This document shows, piece after piece, positions 54,866 through 64,000 of a stretch of DNA of 64,000 bases; positions within the stretch are counted from its first letter, which is position 1; each line of letters begins with the position of its first letter. The notes beneath the pieces were generated by a model. The model made no database searches and was not told where the DNA came from. It saw only the letters and a list, made by a program, of their open reading frames with translations. Source of the stretch: Oryzomicrobium sp. (lineage in GTDB: Bacteria > Pseudomonadota > Gammaproteobacteria > Burkholderiales > Rhodocyclaceae); assembly GCF_021287045.1 (NCBI RefSeq), contig NZ_JAJTBG010000004.1, forward strand, positions 234,174 to 298,173. Direction: 5' to 3'. A program made the position numbers and the translations under genes.

Positions 54866-57800
54866 ATGAATCCGTCGCGCCTGTTCATCCTCCGGCCGGT
54901 GGCCACCACCCTGCTGATGGTGGCCATCCTGCTCTCCGGCCTGGTGGCCTTCCGCTTCCTGCCGGTGTCGGCCCTGCCCGAGGTGGATTACCCCACCATC
55001 CAGGTGGTGACCCTCTATCCGGGGGCCAGCCCGGACGTCATCACCTCGTCCATCACCGCCCCCCTGGAACGTCAGTTCGGCCAGATGCCGGGCCTGGACG
55101 AAATGACCTCGATCAACTCCGGCGGGGCCTCGGTGATCACTCTGCGCTTCACCCTGGACCTGACCCTGGACGTGGCCGAGCAGCAGGTCCAGGCGGCCAT
55201 CAACGCCGCCGGCAACCTGTTGCCCAGCGACTTGCCGATGCCGCCCATCTACAACAAGGTCAACCCGGCGGATGCGCCGATCCTGACTCTGGCGGTGACT
55301 TCGGAAACCCTGGCGCTGAACCGGGTGCAGGACCTGGTGGATACCCGGGTGGCCCAGAAGATCGCCCAGCTGCCCGGCGTCGGCCTAGTCTCCCTGTCCG
55401 GCGGCCAGCGCCCGGCGGTGCGGGTGCAGGCCAACCCGGCGGCCCTGGCGGCCTACGGCCTGTCCCTGGACGACGTGCGCAACGCCATCGCTGCCGCCAA
55501 CGTGAACCAGGCCAAGGGCAACTTCGACGGCCCGAGTCGGGCCTCGACCATCGACGCCAACGACCAGTTGAAGTCGGCCGAGGACTACCGGCGCATGGTG
55601 GTCACCTACGCCAACGGCGCCCCGGTGCGCATGCGCGACGTGGCCGACGTGATCGAGGGGGTGGAGAACACCCGCCTGGCCGCCTGGGCCAACCGCAAGC
55701 CGGCGCTGATCATCAACATCCAGCGCCAGCCCGGCGCCAACGTGATCGAGGTGGTGGACCGCATCAAGGCGCTGCTGCCCCAGCTGGAGGAGAATCTGCC
55801 CGGCGCCCTGGAGCTGCGGGTGCTGACCGACCGCACCACCACCATCCGCGCCTCGGTGCACGACGTGCAGATGGAGCTGCTGTTCGCCATCGCGCTGGTG
55901 GTGATGGTGATCTTCATGTTCCTGCGCAACCTGCCGGCCACGGTGATCCCCAGCGTGGCGGTGCCCCTGTCCCTGGTGGGCACCTTCGGCGTGATGTACC
56001 TGGCCGGGTTCTCGATCAACAACCTGACCCTGATGGCCCTGACCATCGCCACCGGCTTCGTGGTGGACGACGCCATCGTGATGATCGAGAACATCGCCCG
56101 CTACATCGAGGAGGGCGAAACGCCCCTGGCGGCGGCCCTCAAGGGCTCGCGCCAGATCGGCTTCACCATCATCTCCCTGACCTTCTCCCTGATCGCCGTG
56201 CTGATCCCCCTGCTCTTCATGGGCGACGTGATCGGGCGGCTGTTCCGGGAATTCGCCGTGACCCTGGCGGTGTCGATCCTGATTTCGGCGGTGGTGTCCC
56301 TGACCCTGACGCCGATGATGTGCTCCAAGCTGCTGCGCCACGTGCCCGAGGAACGCCAGGGCCGCTTCTACAAGCGCATGGGCGCCTTCTTCGATACCGT
56401 CATCGCCGGCTACGGGCGCATGCTCGCCTGGGTGCTCGACCGGCAGCGGGCCACCCTGTGGGTCGCCGGCGCCACCGTGGCCCTCACCGTGCTGCTCTAC
56501 GTGGTGGTGCCCAAGGGCTTCTTCCCGGTGCAGGACACCGGGGTGATCCAGGGCATCACCGAAGCCACCCAGGCCATTTCCTTCCCGGCCATGGCCGAGC
56601 GCCAGCAGGCCCTGGCCGAGGCGATCCTGGAAGATCCGGCGGTGGACAGCCTCTCCTCGTTCATCGGCGTGGACGGCACCAACGCCACCCTGAACAGCGG
56701 CCGGCTGCTGATCAACCTCAAGCCCCACGACCAGCGCAGCGAATCGGCCAGCGACATCATCCGCCGGTTGCAGCAGCGGCTCGCCGGGGTGCCGGGCATC
56801 ACCCTGTACATGCAGCCGGTGCAGGATCTGACCATCGAGGACCGGGTCAGCCGCACCCAGTACCAGTTCACCCTCCAGGCCTTCACCCTCGAACAACTGT
56901 CGGAATGGGTGCCCAAGGTGCTGGAGCGGCTGTCCGCCATCCCGCAGTTGGCCGACGTGACCAGCGATTTGCAGGACAAGGGCCGCCAGGTGTTCGTGAA
57001 CATCGACCGGGACACCGCCGGCCGCCTGGGGGTGACCACCGCGGCCATCGACAGCGCCCTGTACGACGCCTACGGCCAACGCCTGGTGTCCACCGTGTTC
57101 ACCCAATCCAACCAGTACCGGGTGGTGCTCGAGGTGAAGCCTGAATTCCGCACCGGCCCCACTTCCCTGACCGACCTGCGGGTGCCGTCCACCGCCGGTG
57201 GCCTGGTGCCCCTGGCGGCGGTGGCGCGCATCGAGGAGCGGCCCGTGTCCCTGGTGATCAACCGCCAGGGACAGTTCCCCGCCGCCACCGTCTCCTTCAA
57301 CCTGGCCAAGGGCGCGTCCCTGGGCGAGGCGGTGGACCTGATCCGCCAGGCGGAACAGGACGTGGGCCTGCCGGCCGCGGTGCAGACCAGCTTCCAGGGC
57401 GCGACCCTGGCCTTCCAGTCGGCCCTATCGAACCAGCTGTGGCTGATCCTGGCGGCCGTCGTCACCATGTATATCGTGCTGGGGGTGCTCTACGAGAGCT
57501 ACATCCACCCGGTGACCATCCTCTCCACCCTGCCCTCCGCCGGCATCGGCGCCCTGCTCGGCCTGATGGTCTCGGGCACCGAGCTGACGGTGATCGCGGT
57601 GATCGGCATCATCCTCCTGATCGGCATCGTCAAGAAGAACGCCATCATGATGATCGACTTCGCCCTGGAGGCGGAGCGGGTCGAGGGCAAGCCCCCCCGG
57701 GAAGCCATCTACCAGGCCTGCCTGCTGCGCTTCCGGCCGATCCTGATGACCACCATGGCCGCTCTGCTCGGCGCCCTGCCCCTGATGCTCGGCACCGGCG

Positions 57801-57982
57801 TCGGTTCGGAACTGCGCCACCCCCTCGGCATCACCATGGTGGGCGGCCTGCTGGTGAGCCAGGTGCTGACCCTGTTCACCACCCCGGTGATCTACCTGGC
57901 CTTCGACCGGCTGGCCCGCCGCCTGGAGTCGGCCCGGCTCCGCGCCGGCGAATCCAGTGGTTCCAGCGGCGCCGACCGCTAA
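54866..57982 (+). CDS. mdtB: RND efflux permease MdtB-like
   Basis: A 1038-aa HAE-1 family proton/drug antiporter with twelve helices and two large periplasmic loops. N-terminus [44 protein letters not shown], the proton-relay aspartates in [22 protein letters not shown], and the lysine in [16 protein letters not shown] are typical. With the next gene it forms an MdtB/MdtC-type heteromeric pump (MuxBC in Pseudomonas). Confidence 0.95.
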   Translation: MNPSRLFILRPVATTLLMVAILLSGLVAFRFLPVSALPEVDYPTIQVVTLYPGASPDVITSSITAPLERQFGQMPGLDEMTSINSGGASVITLRFTLDLTLDVAEQQVQAAINAAGNLLPSDLPMPPIYNKVNPADAPILTLAVTSETLALNRVQDLVDTRVAQKIAQLPGVGLVSLSGGQRPAVRVQANPAALAAYGLSLDDVRNAIAAANVNQAKGNFDGPSRASTIDANDQLKSAEDYRRMVVTYANGAPVRMRDVADVIEGVENTRLAAWANRKPALIINIQRQPGANVIEVVDRIKALLPQLEENLPGALELRVLTDRTTTIRASVHDVQMELLFAIALVVMVIFMFLRNLPATVIPSVAVPLSLVGTFGVMYLAGFSINNLTLMALTIATGFVVDDAIVMIENIARYIEEGETPLAAALKGSRQIGFTIISLTFSLIAVLIPLLFMGDVIGRLFREFAVTLAVSILISAVVSLTLTPMMCSKLLRHVPEERQGRFYKRMGAFFDTVIAGYGRMLAWVLDRQRATLWVAGATVALTVLLYVVVPKGFFPVQDTGVIQGITEATQAISFPAMAERQQALAEAILEDPAVDSLSSFIGVDGTNATLNSGRLLINLKPHDQRSESASDIIRRLQQRLAGVPGITLYMQPVQDLTIEDRVSRTQYQFTLQAFTLEQLSEWVPKVLERLSAIPQLADVTSDLQDKGRQVFVNIDRDTAGRLGVTTAAIDSALYDAYGQRLVSTVFTQSNQYRVVLEVKPEFRTGPTSLTDLRVPSTAGGLVPLAAVARIEERPVSLVINRQGQFPAATVSFNLAKGASLGEAVDLIRQAEQDVGLPAAVQTSFQGATLAFQSALSNQLWLILAAVVTMYIVLGVLYESYIHPVTILSTLPSAGIGALLGLMVSGTELTVIAVIGIILLIGIVKKNAIMMIDFALEAERVEGKPPREAIYQACLLRFRPILMTTMAALLGALPLMLGTGVGSELRHPLGITMVGGLLVSQVLTLFTTPVIYLAFDRLARRLESARLRAGESSGSSGADR

Positions 57983-57991
57983 GGCACGCCC

Positions 57992-60900
57992 ATGCGCCTG
58001 TCCGCCCTGTTCATCTACCGGCCGGTGGCTACCACCCTGCTCACCCTGGCGATCGCCCTGGCGGGCATCGTGGCCTTCCGCCTGCTGCCGGTGTCGCCCC
58101 TGCCCCAGGTGGATTACCCGACCATCTCGGTGACCGCCTCCCTGCCCGGGGCCTCGCCCGAGACCATGGCTTCCACCGTGGCCACGCCCCTGGAACGGGC
58201 CCTGGGGCGGATCGCCGGGGTCACCGAGATGACCTCCAGCAGCTCCCTGGGCTCCACCCGGGTGACCCTCCAGTTCGACCTGGACCGGGACATCAACGGC
58301 GCCGCCCGGGACGTGCAGGCGGCCATCAACGCTGCCCGCACCCTGCTGCCGTCGGGCCTGCCCTCGAACCCCACCTACCGCAAGGTGAACCCGGCCGACG
58401 CGCCGATCATGATCCTGACCCTGACCTCGGACACCCTGTCCCAGGGCCAGATGTACGACGTGGCCTCCACCGTCATCGCCCAGAAGCTGTCCCAGCTCGA
58501 TGGCGTGGGCCAGGTCAGCGTCGGCGGCAGCTCCCTGCCGGCGGTGCGGGTGGAGCTCAATCCCCGGGCGGTGAACCAGTACGGCATCAACCTGGACACG
58601 GTCCGCACCGCCCTGGCCAACGCCAACGCCAACCGCCCCAAGGGCATGGTGGAGGACGAGGAGCACCAGTGGCTGGTCGGCGCCAACGATCAGGCGAAGA
58701 CGGCCAAGGACTACATGCCGCTGATCGTCAGCTACGTGAACGGCGGCCCGGTGCGCCTGTCCGACATCGCCACCGTAGTCGATAGCGTGCAGGACCTGCG
58801 CAACGCCGGCTCGGCCAACGGCAAGCCCTCGGTGCTCCTGATCATCAACCGCCAGCCCGGCGCCAACATCATCGAGACCATCGATCGCATCCGGGCCGAG
58901 CTGCCACGTCTGCGCTCGGCCATTTCCCCGGCCATCGACCTGGCCGCCGGCATGGACCGGTCCCTGACCATCCGCGCCTCCCTGCGCGAGGTGGAAACCA
59001 CCCTGGCCATCGCCGTGGCGCTGGTGATCCTGGTGGTCTTCCTCTTCCTGCGCAACGCCCGGGCGGCCCTGATCCCCTCAGTGGCGGTGCCGGTATCCCT
59101 GATCGGCACCTTCGCCGCCATGTACCTGGCCGGTTTTTCGCTGAACAACCTGTCGCTGATGGCCCTGACCATCGCCACCGGCTTCGTGGTGGACGACGCC
59201 ATCGTGGTGCTGGAGAACATCGCCCGCCACATCGAGGACGGCATGACCCCGATGCGCGCCGCCCTGCGCGGCGCCAAGGAAGTGGGCTTCACCGTGCTGT
59301 CGATGAGCCTTTCCCTGATCGCCGTGTTCATTCCCATCCTGCTCATGGGCGACATCGTCGGCCGGCTGTTCCGGGAATTCGCCGTAACCTTGTCGGTGGC
59401 GATCCTAATTTCCCTGGTGGTCTCCCTGACCACCACGCCGATGATGTGTGCCCGGCTGCTCAAGCGCCGGGAAGAGGCCCCCTCCCCCGCCCCGCAGGAC
59501 CACGCCGAAACCGCGCCGCCGTCGCGCCGCCGCGCCTTGCTCGCCCGCCTCAATCCCCTGGCCTGGCAGCCCTTCGTCGCCCTCCAGGCCGGCTACCGGC
59601 GCACCCTGGGCTGGGCCCTGGACCATAGTCTGGTGACCATCCTGATCCTGGCGGCCACGGTGGCCCTCAACGTCTATCTCTACATCATCGTGCCCAAGGG
59701 CCTCTTTCCCCAGCAGGACACGGGGCGGATCATGGGCTTCATTCAGGCCGACCAGAGCATTTCGTTCCAGGCCATGCGGCAGAAACTGTCGGACTTCATC
59801 GACATCGTGAAGGCCGACCCGGCGGTGGATACGGTGGTGGGCTTCACCGGCGGCAGCCGGGTCAACTCCGGCTCCATGTTCATCAGCCTCAAGCCGGTGC
59901 GCGAGCGGGGCGTTTCCGCCGACCAGGTGATCAACCGGCTGCGCGGCAAGCTATCCCGGGAGCCCGGGGCCAACCTGTTCCTGGTGGCGGCCCAGGACAT
60001 CCGCATCGGCGGCCGGCAGAGCAGCGGCTCCTTCGACTTCACCATCAAGTCCGACGAGCTGCCCGAACTGCGCAAGTGGGAGCCGCCGATCCGGGCCGCC
60101 CTGTCCGAGCTGAAGGAACTGGAGGACGTGAGCACCGACCTTCAGGACAAGGGCCTGTCCACCACCCTCAACATCGACCGGGACGCCCTGGCCCGCACCG
60201 GGCTGAACATGAGCCAGCTGGTGGCGGCCCTGGGCAATGCCTACAGCCAGCGCCAGGTCTCCACCATCTACAACGACCTGAACCAATACAAGGTGGTGAT
60301 GGAGGCGGCGCCCCAGTTCTGGCAGCAGCCCGAAAGCCTGAGCGACGTGGTGCTCATCGGCCCCAACGGCGCCCAGGTGCCCCTGGCCGCCGTAGCGCGT
60401 TGGGAACCCACCTTTACCCCCCTGGGGGTGGCCCACGACGGCCAGTTCGTCTCATCCACCGTATCCTTCAACCTGGCCGAGGGGGTTTCACTGTCCCAGG
60501 CTTCCGACGCGGTCAAGCGGGCCTTGGACAAGATCGGCGTGCCGACCTCGATCCAGGCCGGCTTCGAGGGCAACGCCAAGCAGTTCCAGTCCAGCCAGTC
60601 GAGCCAGTTGCTGCTCATCCTGGCCGCCCTGGTCACCATGTACATCGTACTGGGCATGCTCTACGAGAGCTTCGTCCACCCGCTGACCATCCTCTCCACC
60701 CTGCCCTCCGCCGGGGTCGGCGCGCTGCTGGCGCTGATGGCCTTCAAGACCGAGTTCGGCGTGATCGCCCTGATCGGTGTGCTGCTGCTGATCGGCATCG
60801 TCAAGAAGAACGCGATCATGATGATCGACGTGGCCCTCGACACCCAGCGCCGCCACAACCTGGCCCCGCGCGAAGCGATCTTCCGCGCCTGCCTGCTGCG

Positions 60901-61162
60901 CTTCCGCCCGATCATGATGACCACCCTGGCCGCCATCCTCGGGGCCGTGCCCCTGGCCCTGGGCCACGGCGACGGGGCCGAGCTGCGCCAGCCCCTGGGC
61001 ATCGCCATCGTCGGCGGATTGATCGTCAGCCAGTTGCTCACCCTCTACACCACCCCGGTGGTGTACCTGTACCTGGATCGCTTCGGCCAGTGGAGCCGGG
61101 GCCGGCTGCGCCGCCTGTTCGGCCGCAAGCCAGCCGAGGCCAATCCCGCTGTCCAGTCCTGA
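57992..61162 (+). CDS. mdtC: RND efflux permease MdtC-like
   Basis: A 1056-aa second HAE-1 permease, paralogous to the preceding gene and nine bases after it. [66 protein letters not shown] and [19 protein letters not shown] are present. A cytoplasmic loop near residues 490-520 is enlarged with Pro/Arg-rich sequence ([20 protein letters not shown]). In E. coli MdtB2C trimers MdtC is the drug-binding subunit. Confidence 0.95.
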   Translation: MRLSALFIYRPVATTLLTLAIALAGIVAFRLLPVSPLPQVDYPTISVTASLPGASPETMASTVATPLERALGRIAGVTEMTSSSSLGSTRVTLQFDLDRDINGAARDVQAAINAARTLLPSGLPSNPTYRKVNPADAPIMILTLTSDTLSQGQMYDVASTVIAQKLSQLDGVGQVSVGGSSLPAVRVELNPRAVNQYGINLDTVRTALANANANRPKGMVEDEEHQWLVGANDQAKTAKDYMPLIVSYVNGGPVRLSDIATVVDSVQDLRNAGSANGKPSVLLIINRQPGANIIETIDRIRAELPRLRSAISPAIDLAAGMDRSLTIRASLREVETTLAIAVALVILVVFLFLRNARAALIPSVAVPVSLIGTFAAMYLAGFSLNNLSLMALTIATGFVVDDAIVVLENIARHIEDGMTPMRAALRGAKEVGFTVLSMSLSLIAVFIPILLMGDIVGRLFREFAVTLSVAILISLVVSLTTTPMMCARLLKRREEAPSPAPQDHAETAPPSRRRALLARLNPLAWQPFVALQAGYRRTLGWALDHSLVTILILAATVALNVYLYIIVPKGLFPQQDTGRIMGFIQADQSISFQAMRQKLSDFIDIVKADPAVDTVVGFTGGSRVNSGSMFISLKPVRERGVSADQVINRLRGKLSREPGANLFLVAAQDIRIGGRQSSGSFDFTIKSDELPELRKWEPPIRAALSELKELEDVSTDLQDKGLSTTLNIDRDALARTGLNMSQLVAALGNAYSQRQVSTIYNDLNQYKVVMEAAPQFWQQPESLSDVVLIGPNGAQVPLAAVARWEPTFTPLGVAHDGQFVSSTVSFNLAEGVSLSQASDAVKRALDKIGVPTSIQAGFEGNAKQFQSSQSSQLLLILAALVTMYIVLGMLYESFVHPLTILSTLPSAGVGALLALMAFKTEFGVIALIGVLLLIGIVKKNAIMMIDVALDTQRRHNLAPREAIFRACLLRFRPIMMTTLAAILGAVPLALGHGDGAELRQPLGIAIVGGLIVSQLLTLYTTPVVYLYLDRFGQWSRGRLRRLFGRKPAEANPAVQS

Positions 61163-61178
61163 GCGCCCTTTTGCTTCC

Positions 61179-62684
61179 ATGACGCCGTTTGATCGAACCG
61201 CCATGACCTTCCGTACCGTCCCGCTTTCCCTTCGCCCGCTGCCGGTCCTGGTCGCTCTGCTGCTCGCCGGCTGCGCCGTGGGGCCCGACTACAGCCGCCC
61301 CAGCACCGCCGCCGCCACCGCCTACCGCGAGGCGACCGCCGACCCGGGCTGGACGCCGGCCAAGCCGGCCAGTCCGTCCCAGTCCGACCGCTGGTGGGAA
61401 ATCTACGGCGATCCGGTGCTCAACCAGCTGATCGACCAGATCGACCTGAACAACCAGACCCTGCGCCAGTACGAGGCCCAGTACCGCCAGGCCCAGGCCA
61501 CGGCGGCGGCGGCCCGGGCCGCCTTCTTCCCCACTCTGGGCGCCAACGCCGGCGTTACCCGGAGCCGCAGCGCCGGCACAACCCAGGTGAGCACTCTGCG
61601 CACCCTGTCCCTCAGCGCCGCCTGGGAACCTGACCTGTGGGGCAGCGTGCGCCGTAGCGTCGAGGCCGGTGAAGCGGGCACCCTGTCGGCTCAGGCTACC
61701 CTGGCCTCGGCCCGCCTGTCGGCCCAGGCCACCTTGGCCCAGGATTATTTCCAGCTGCGCGTGATCGACGCCGAACTGGCCCTCTACGACCAGACCCTGG
61801 CCGCCTACAAGCGCTCCCTGGACATCACCCGCAACCAGTTCGCCTCCGGCATCAACACCCAGGCCGACGTGGCCCAGGCGGAAAGCCAGTATCAATCCAC
61901 CGTGGCCCAGCGCCTCGACCTGGAATTGCAGCGCCGCCAGCTGGAGCACGCCATCGCCCAGCTGCTGGGCAAGGCGCCCGCCGATTTCGCCCTGCCCCTA
62001 GCCACCAGTGCCAGTGCCAGCGCCGACTGGCGGCCTGACGTGCCGGTGGTGCCGCCCGGCGTGCCCTCCACCCTGCTGGAGCGCCGGCCCGACGTGGCCG
62101 CCGCCGAATACCAGGCAGCCGCCGCCAACGCCCGCATCGGCGTGGCCAAGGCCGCCTACTTCCCAGCCCTGACCCTGACCGGCTCCGGCGGCTACCAGAG
62201 CCAGACCCTGGCCCAGTGGTTCGACGCCCCGAGCCGGGTCTGGTCCCTGGGAGCCGCCCTGGCCCAGACGATCTTCGACGGCGGCCTGCGCCGCGCCCAG
62301 ACCGACCAGGCCATCGCCGCCTACGACGCCACCGTGGCCCAGTACCGGCAGACGGTGCTGGGTGCCCTGGTGGAAGTGGAAGACAACCTGGCCGCCCTGC
62401 GCATCCTGGAGAACGAAGCCCAGGTCCAGGACAAGGCCCTGGCCGCCGCCCGAAAAGCCGAGCAGCTGGCCATCAACCAGTACAAGGCCGGCACCGCCAC
62501 CTATCTAAACGTGGTGGTCGCCCAGGCCAGCGCCCTGTCGGCGGCCCGCAGCGCTTACCAGATCCTCGGCCGGCGCCTGTCCGCCAGCATCCTGCTGGTC
62601 TCGGCCCTGGGGGGGCATTGGGAAGGGGATTCGGCGGCCGCCGACGGTGCGCCGGTCAGCCAGGCTTCGGCCGGGCGTCCCTGA
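61179..62684 (+). CDS. Outer-membrane efflux lipoprotein, NodT/OprM family
   Basis: A 501-aa TolC-like channel. Lipobox LLLAGC places the lipidated cysteine at residue 32; two outer-membrane-efflux repeats follow, with GPDYSRPS, WWEIYGDPVLNQLIDQ, LERRPDVAAAEYQAAAANARIGVAKAAYFPALTLTGSGGYQS. ATG at 61203 (residue 9) is an equally plausible start; neither has a strong ribosome site. It completes the tripartite MdtABC-type system. Confidence 0.94.
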   Translation: MTPFDRTAMTFRTVPLSLRPLPVLVALLLAGCAVGPDYSRPSTAAATAYREATADPGWTPAKPASPSQSDRWWEIYGDPVLNQLIDQIDLNNQTLRQYEAQYRQAQATAAAARAAFFPTLGANAGVTRSRSAGTTQVSTLRTLSLSAAWEPDLWGSVRRSVEAGEAGTLSAQATLASARLSAQATLAQDYFQLRVIDAELALYDQTLAAYKRSLDITRNQFASGINTQADVAQAESQYQSTVAQRLDLELQRRQLEHAIAQLLGKAPADFALPLATSASASADWRPDVPVVPPGVPSTLLERRPDVAAAEYQAAAANARIGVAKAAYFPALTLTGSGGYQSQTLAQWFDAPSRVWSLGAALAQTIFDGGLRRAQTDQAIAAYDATVAQYRQTVLGALVEVEDNLAALRILENEAQVQDKALAAARKAEQLAINQYKAGTATYLNVVVAQASALSAARSAYQILGRRLSASILLVSALGGHWEGDSAAADGAPVSQASAGRP

Positions 62685-62842
62685 GGCAGGGCGTTGCCCT
62701 AGCGGGGCAGTGAAGGCTGCCAATTTAGGACCTGAATTGGCCGGGTAGAAGCACCGCTGGATTTTCTTCGACGTGGCGGGGAGCCGTGTGCCCCCCCTTT
62801 CGCCCCTTGCTACCGTGATAAAAGGCAGTCCCCGGGATTTCT

Positions 62843-63313
62843 TCAGTGGGTCGGTTCGTCGTCCAGGGTGGGCAAGCGCAGCACGTCGATGCCCTCGTCC
62901 TCCAGGGCCTCGTATTCCTCGTCACTGGCCTGGCCCCGGATCGCCCGGGCAGGAGCATCGCCCAGGTGAATCTTGCGCGCCTCGCTGGCGAAATCCTGGC
63001 CCACGTCCTCGGACGTCTGGACCAATGCCCGCACCACCTGACGCAGCAGCTGCTCGGGGGAGATTTTTTTCGGCGGGACGGTCGTTGCCGGGGTTGCCCC
63101 GGCCGTAGCATCCGGCGCCCCATCGGAAGTACTTGCCGTGGAGCCGGTGCGATGCATGATGTGGCCGCCGGAAGGAATCTTCTCGATTCGCTCGGAACCG
63201 CACACCGGGCAAGCGAGCAGGCGCCCGTCCCGTTGCCGGGAAAAATCCTCGGCGGAGCGGAACCAGCCTTCGAAGCGGTGCTGCTGTTCGCAGGAAAGGT
63301 CGTAGATGATCAC
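62843..63313 (-). CDS. DUF1178 family protein
   Basis: A 156-aa protein of the DUF1178 family: VIIYDLSCEQQHRFEGWFRSAEDFSRQRDGRLLACPVCGSERIEKIPSGGHI, with a zinc-ribbon-like Cys pair in CPVCG plus Cys in DLSCEQQH. GTG at 63313 matches the family N-terminus; another GTG six codons upstream is possible. Function unknown. It lies directly downstream of the tRNA-Leu gene and may share its transcript. Confidence 0.85.
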   Translation of the reverse strand: MIIYDLSCEQQHRFEGWFRSAEDFSRQRDGRLLACPVCGSERIEKIPSGGHIMHRTGSTASTSDGAPDATAGATPATTVPPKKISPEQLLRQVVRALVQTSEDVGQDFASEARKIHLGDAPARAIRGQASDEEYEALEDEGIDVLRLPTLDDEPTH

Positions 63314-63332
63314 GGCCGGCGGTGTGCGCACG

Positions 63333-63417
63333 TGGTGCCCGGGACGGGACTTGAACCCGTAAGCCTTGCGGCGGCGGATTTTAAGTCCGCTGTGTATACC
63401 AATTTCACCACCCGGGC
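63333..63417 (-). tRNA. tRNA-Leu (anticodon TAA)
   Basis: 85 nt including encoded CCA. Acceptor GCCCGGG pairs with CCCGGGC; the anticodon loop CTTAAAA sits on a GCGGA/TCCGC stem; a short variable arm of the class II type and TTCAAGTCC T-loop are present. It reads UUA/UUG. Confidence 0.96.
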
Positions 63418-63530
63418 AGGATGAGGAAAGCGAAAGGGCGCATTATAGCCGCAGCCAGGGTTGCCACGGGATTCAATGGGATAAATCGGCCAATTGTTGG
63501 CGCAATTGGCTACAAGGCGCGCAAAAACAA

Positions 63531-63558
63531 AAAAGGGACGCCAGACGGCGTCCCTTTT
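63531..63558 (-). terminator. Rho-independent terminator after tRNA-Gly
   Basis: A 12-bp perfect stem (63531-63542 with 63547-63558) and four-base loop; on the minus strand it ends in a run of Ts. It lies just downstream of the tRNA-Gly at 63564-63639 and separates it from tRNA-Leu. Confidence 0.85.
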
Positions 63559-63563
63559 CAACT

Positions 63564-63639
63564 TGGAGCGGGAGAAGAGTCTCGAACTCTCGACCTATAC
63601 CTTGGCAAGGTATCGCTCTACCAACTGAGCTACTCCCGC
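63564..63639 (-). tRNA. tRNA-Gly (anticodon GCC), copy 1
   Basis: 76 nt including CCA. Acceptor GCGGGAG, D-loop AGCTCAGTTGGTAGAGC, anticodon stem ATACC/GGTAT with loop TTGCCAA, T-loop TTCGAGACT. Identical to the copy at 63710-63785. Confidence 0.97.
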
Positions 63640-63709
63640 AAAACCTGCTACTGCTCGCCTCGTACAACCAACCGAAAAAGTCGAGGCGATTTCAAACTTT
63701 TTCTTGATT

Positions 63710-63785
63710 TGGAGCGGGAGAAGAGTCTCGAACTCTCGACCTATACCTTGGCAAGGTATCGCTCTACCAACTGAGCTACTCCCGC
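63710..63785 (-). tRNA. tRNA-Gly (anticodon GCC), copy 2
   Basis: Same 76-nt sequence as the copy at 63564-63639, separated from it by 70 bp. Confidence 0.97.
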
Positions 63786-63807
63786 AAAACCTTTTACTTC
63801 AAGCTAC

Positions 63808-63881
63808 TGGAGGCGCGAGCCGGAGTCGAACCGACCTACACGGATTTGCAATCCGGTGCATAACCGCTTTGCTATCGCGCC
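63808..63881 (-). tRNA. tRNA-Cys (anticodon GCA)
   Basis: 74 nt including CCA. Acceptor GGCGCGA/TCGCGCC, anticodon loop TTGCAAA on a CGGAT-type stem, T-loop TTCGACTCC. Gly-Cys-Leu order on the minus strand matches glyW-cysT-leuZ of E. coli. Confidence 0.96.
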
Positions 63882-63945
63882 AAAACCAAACATTCCGCGT
63901 GGTTCGAACCACATGGGCAAAGACGCCAATCTTTACCCAGAAATC

Positions 63946-64000
63946 TGGAGCGGGAGAAGAGTCTCGAACTCTCGACCTATACCTTGGCAAGGTATCGCTC
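63946..64000 (-). tRNA. tRNA-Gly (anticodon GCC), copy 3, 5' part beyond window
   Basis: The visible 55 nt (3' part including CCA, T-arm and anticodon region) equal the two other Gly copies; the 5' end lies past position 64000. Confidence 0.9.

Noticed and set aside
55385-57106. 573-codon minus-strand frame inside the mdtB-like gene
   Set aside because: Antisense shadow of a conserved RND permease; rich in His/Gly/Gln with no domain.
63898-63913. Short palindrome GTGGTTCGAACCAC between tRNA genes
   Set aside because: Single short dyad in tRNA spacer without a T-run; could be a processing remnant or an att-like site but nothing supports a specific role.

Overview
The window is about 64 kb of very GC-rich bacterial DNA, densely coded, with short intergenic gaps and many ATGA-type start/stop overlaps. 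Gene content (type IV pilus PilZ beside mltG-tmk-holB-tatD, a YgfZ-NRDE pair, MdtABC-type efflux, anaerobic-type cobalamin genes, betaproteobacterial acyl-CoA genes) suggests a betaproteobacterium, plausibly of the Rhodocyclales. The genus is inference only.

Layout. 1-5029: a minus-strand set for CoA-ester metabolism (two CitE-type lyases, an orphan TRAP solute-binding protein, a CaiB-type CoA-transferase) with a divergent LysR regulator. 5188-9577: a four-gene sulfur operon (rhodanese, serine O-acetyltransferase, family 2A encapsulin shell, cysteine desulfurase with a long disordered N-terminal targeting domain), closed by a strong terminator. 9623-14465: minus-strand housekeeping run mltG-tmk-holB-pilZ-tatD-ankyrin protein. 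14623-19948: ygfZ, an NRDE protein, an NlpE-domain protein, an L,D-transpeptidase, tadA, a small protein flanked by a repeated 14-bp palindromic motif, and a GNAT. 19922-20496: a lower-GC patch with an orphan gene. 20497-25657: a probable copper-linked cluster (CuA-type cupredoxin, Tat phosphoesterase, ECF sigma/anti-sigma, OprC/NosA-like TonB receptor). 25684-27648: a PhoX-type phosphatase.

27795-42221 is a cobalt/cobalamin locus. A B12 riboswitch precedes cbiMNQO and a long run of corrin-ring genes (cobM/cbiF, cbiX, cobH/cbiC, cbiD, cobL/cbiET, cobI/cbiL, a GNAT, split cbiG, cobJ/cbiH, a 2Fe-2S ferredoxin). A second B12 riboswitch precedes a TonB-dependent receptor. CbiX, CbiD and CbiG indicate the early-cobalt (anaerobic) route. 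CbiJ/CobK and CbiA are not in the window.

42303-48099: acyl-CoA genes (enoyl-CoA hydratase, acyl-CoA dehydrogenase, SDR, acyl-CoA ligase) with a divergent AraC regulator. 48107-53103: WrbA, a DUF1684 protein, an NADPH-FMN reductase, a 21-bp inverted repeat, and an MFS exporter divergent from a LysR regulator. 53540-62684: MdtABC-type RND efflux operon with its outer-membrane factor. 62843-64000: a DUF1178 protein and a minus-strand tRNA array (Gly, Cys, Gly, Gly, Leu) running off the right edge.

The most distinctive system is the encapsulin sulfur compartment at 5188-9525. It is a known family, so it is not a new discovery, but it is the clearest unusual biology here. Less explained items are a 23-bp dispersed repeat, the 14-bp motif pair around the 140-aa gene, and the copper-receptor/ECF cluster.
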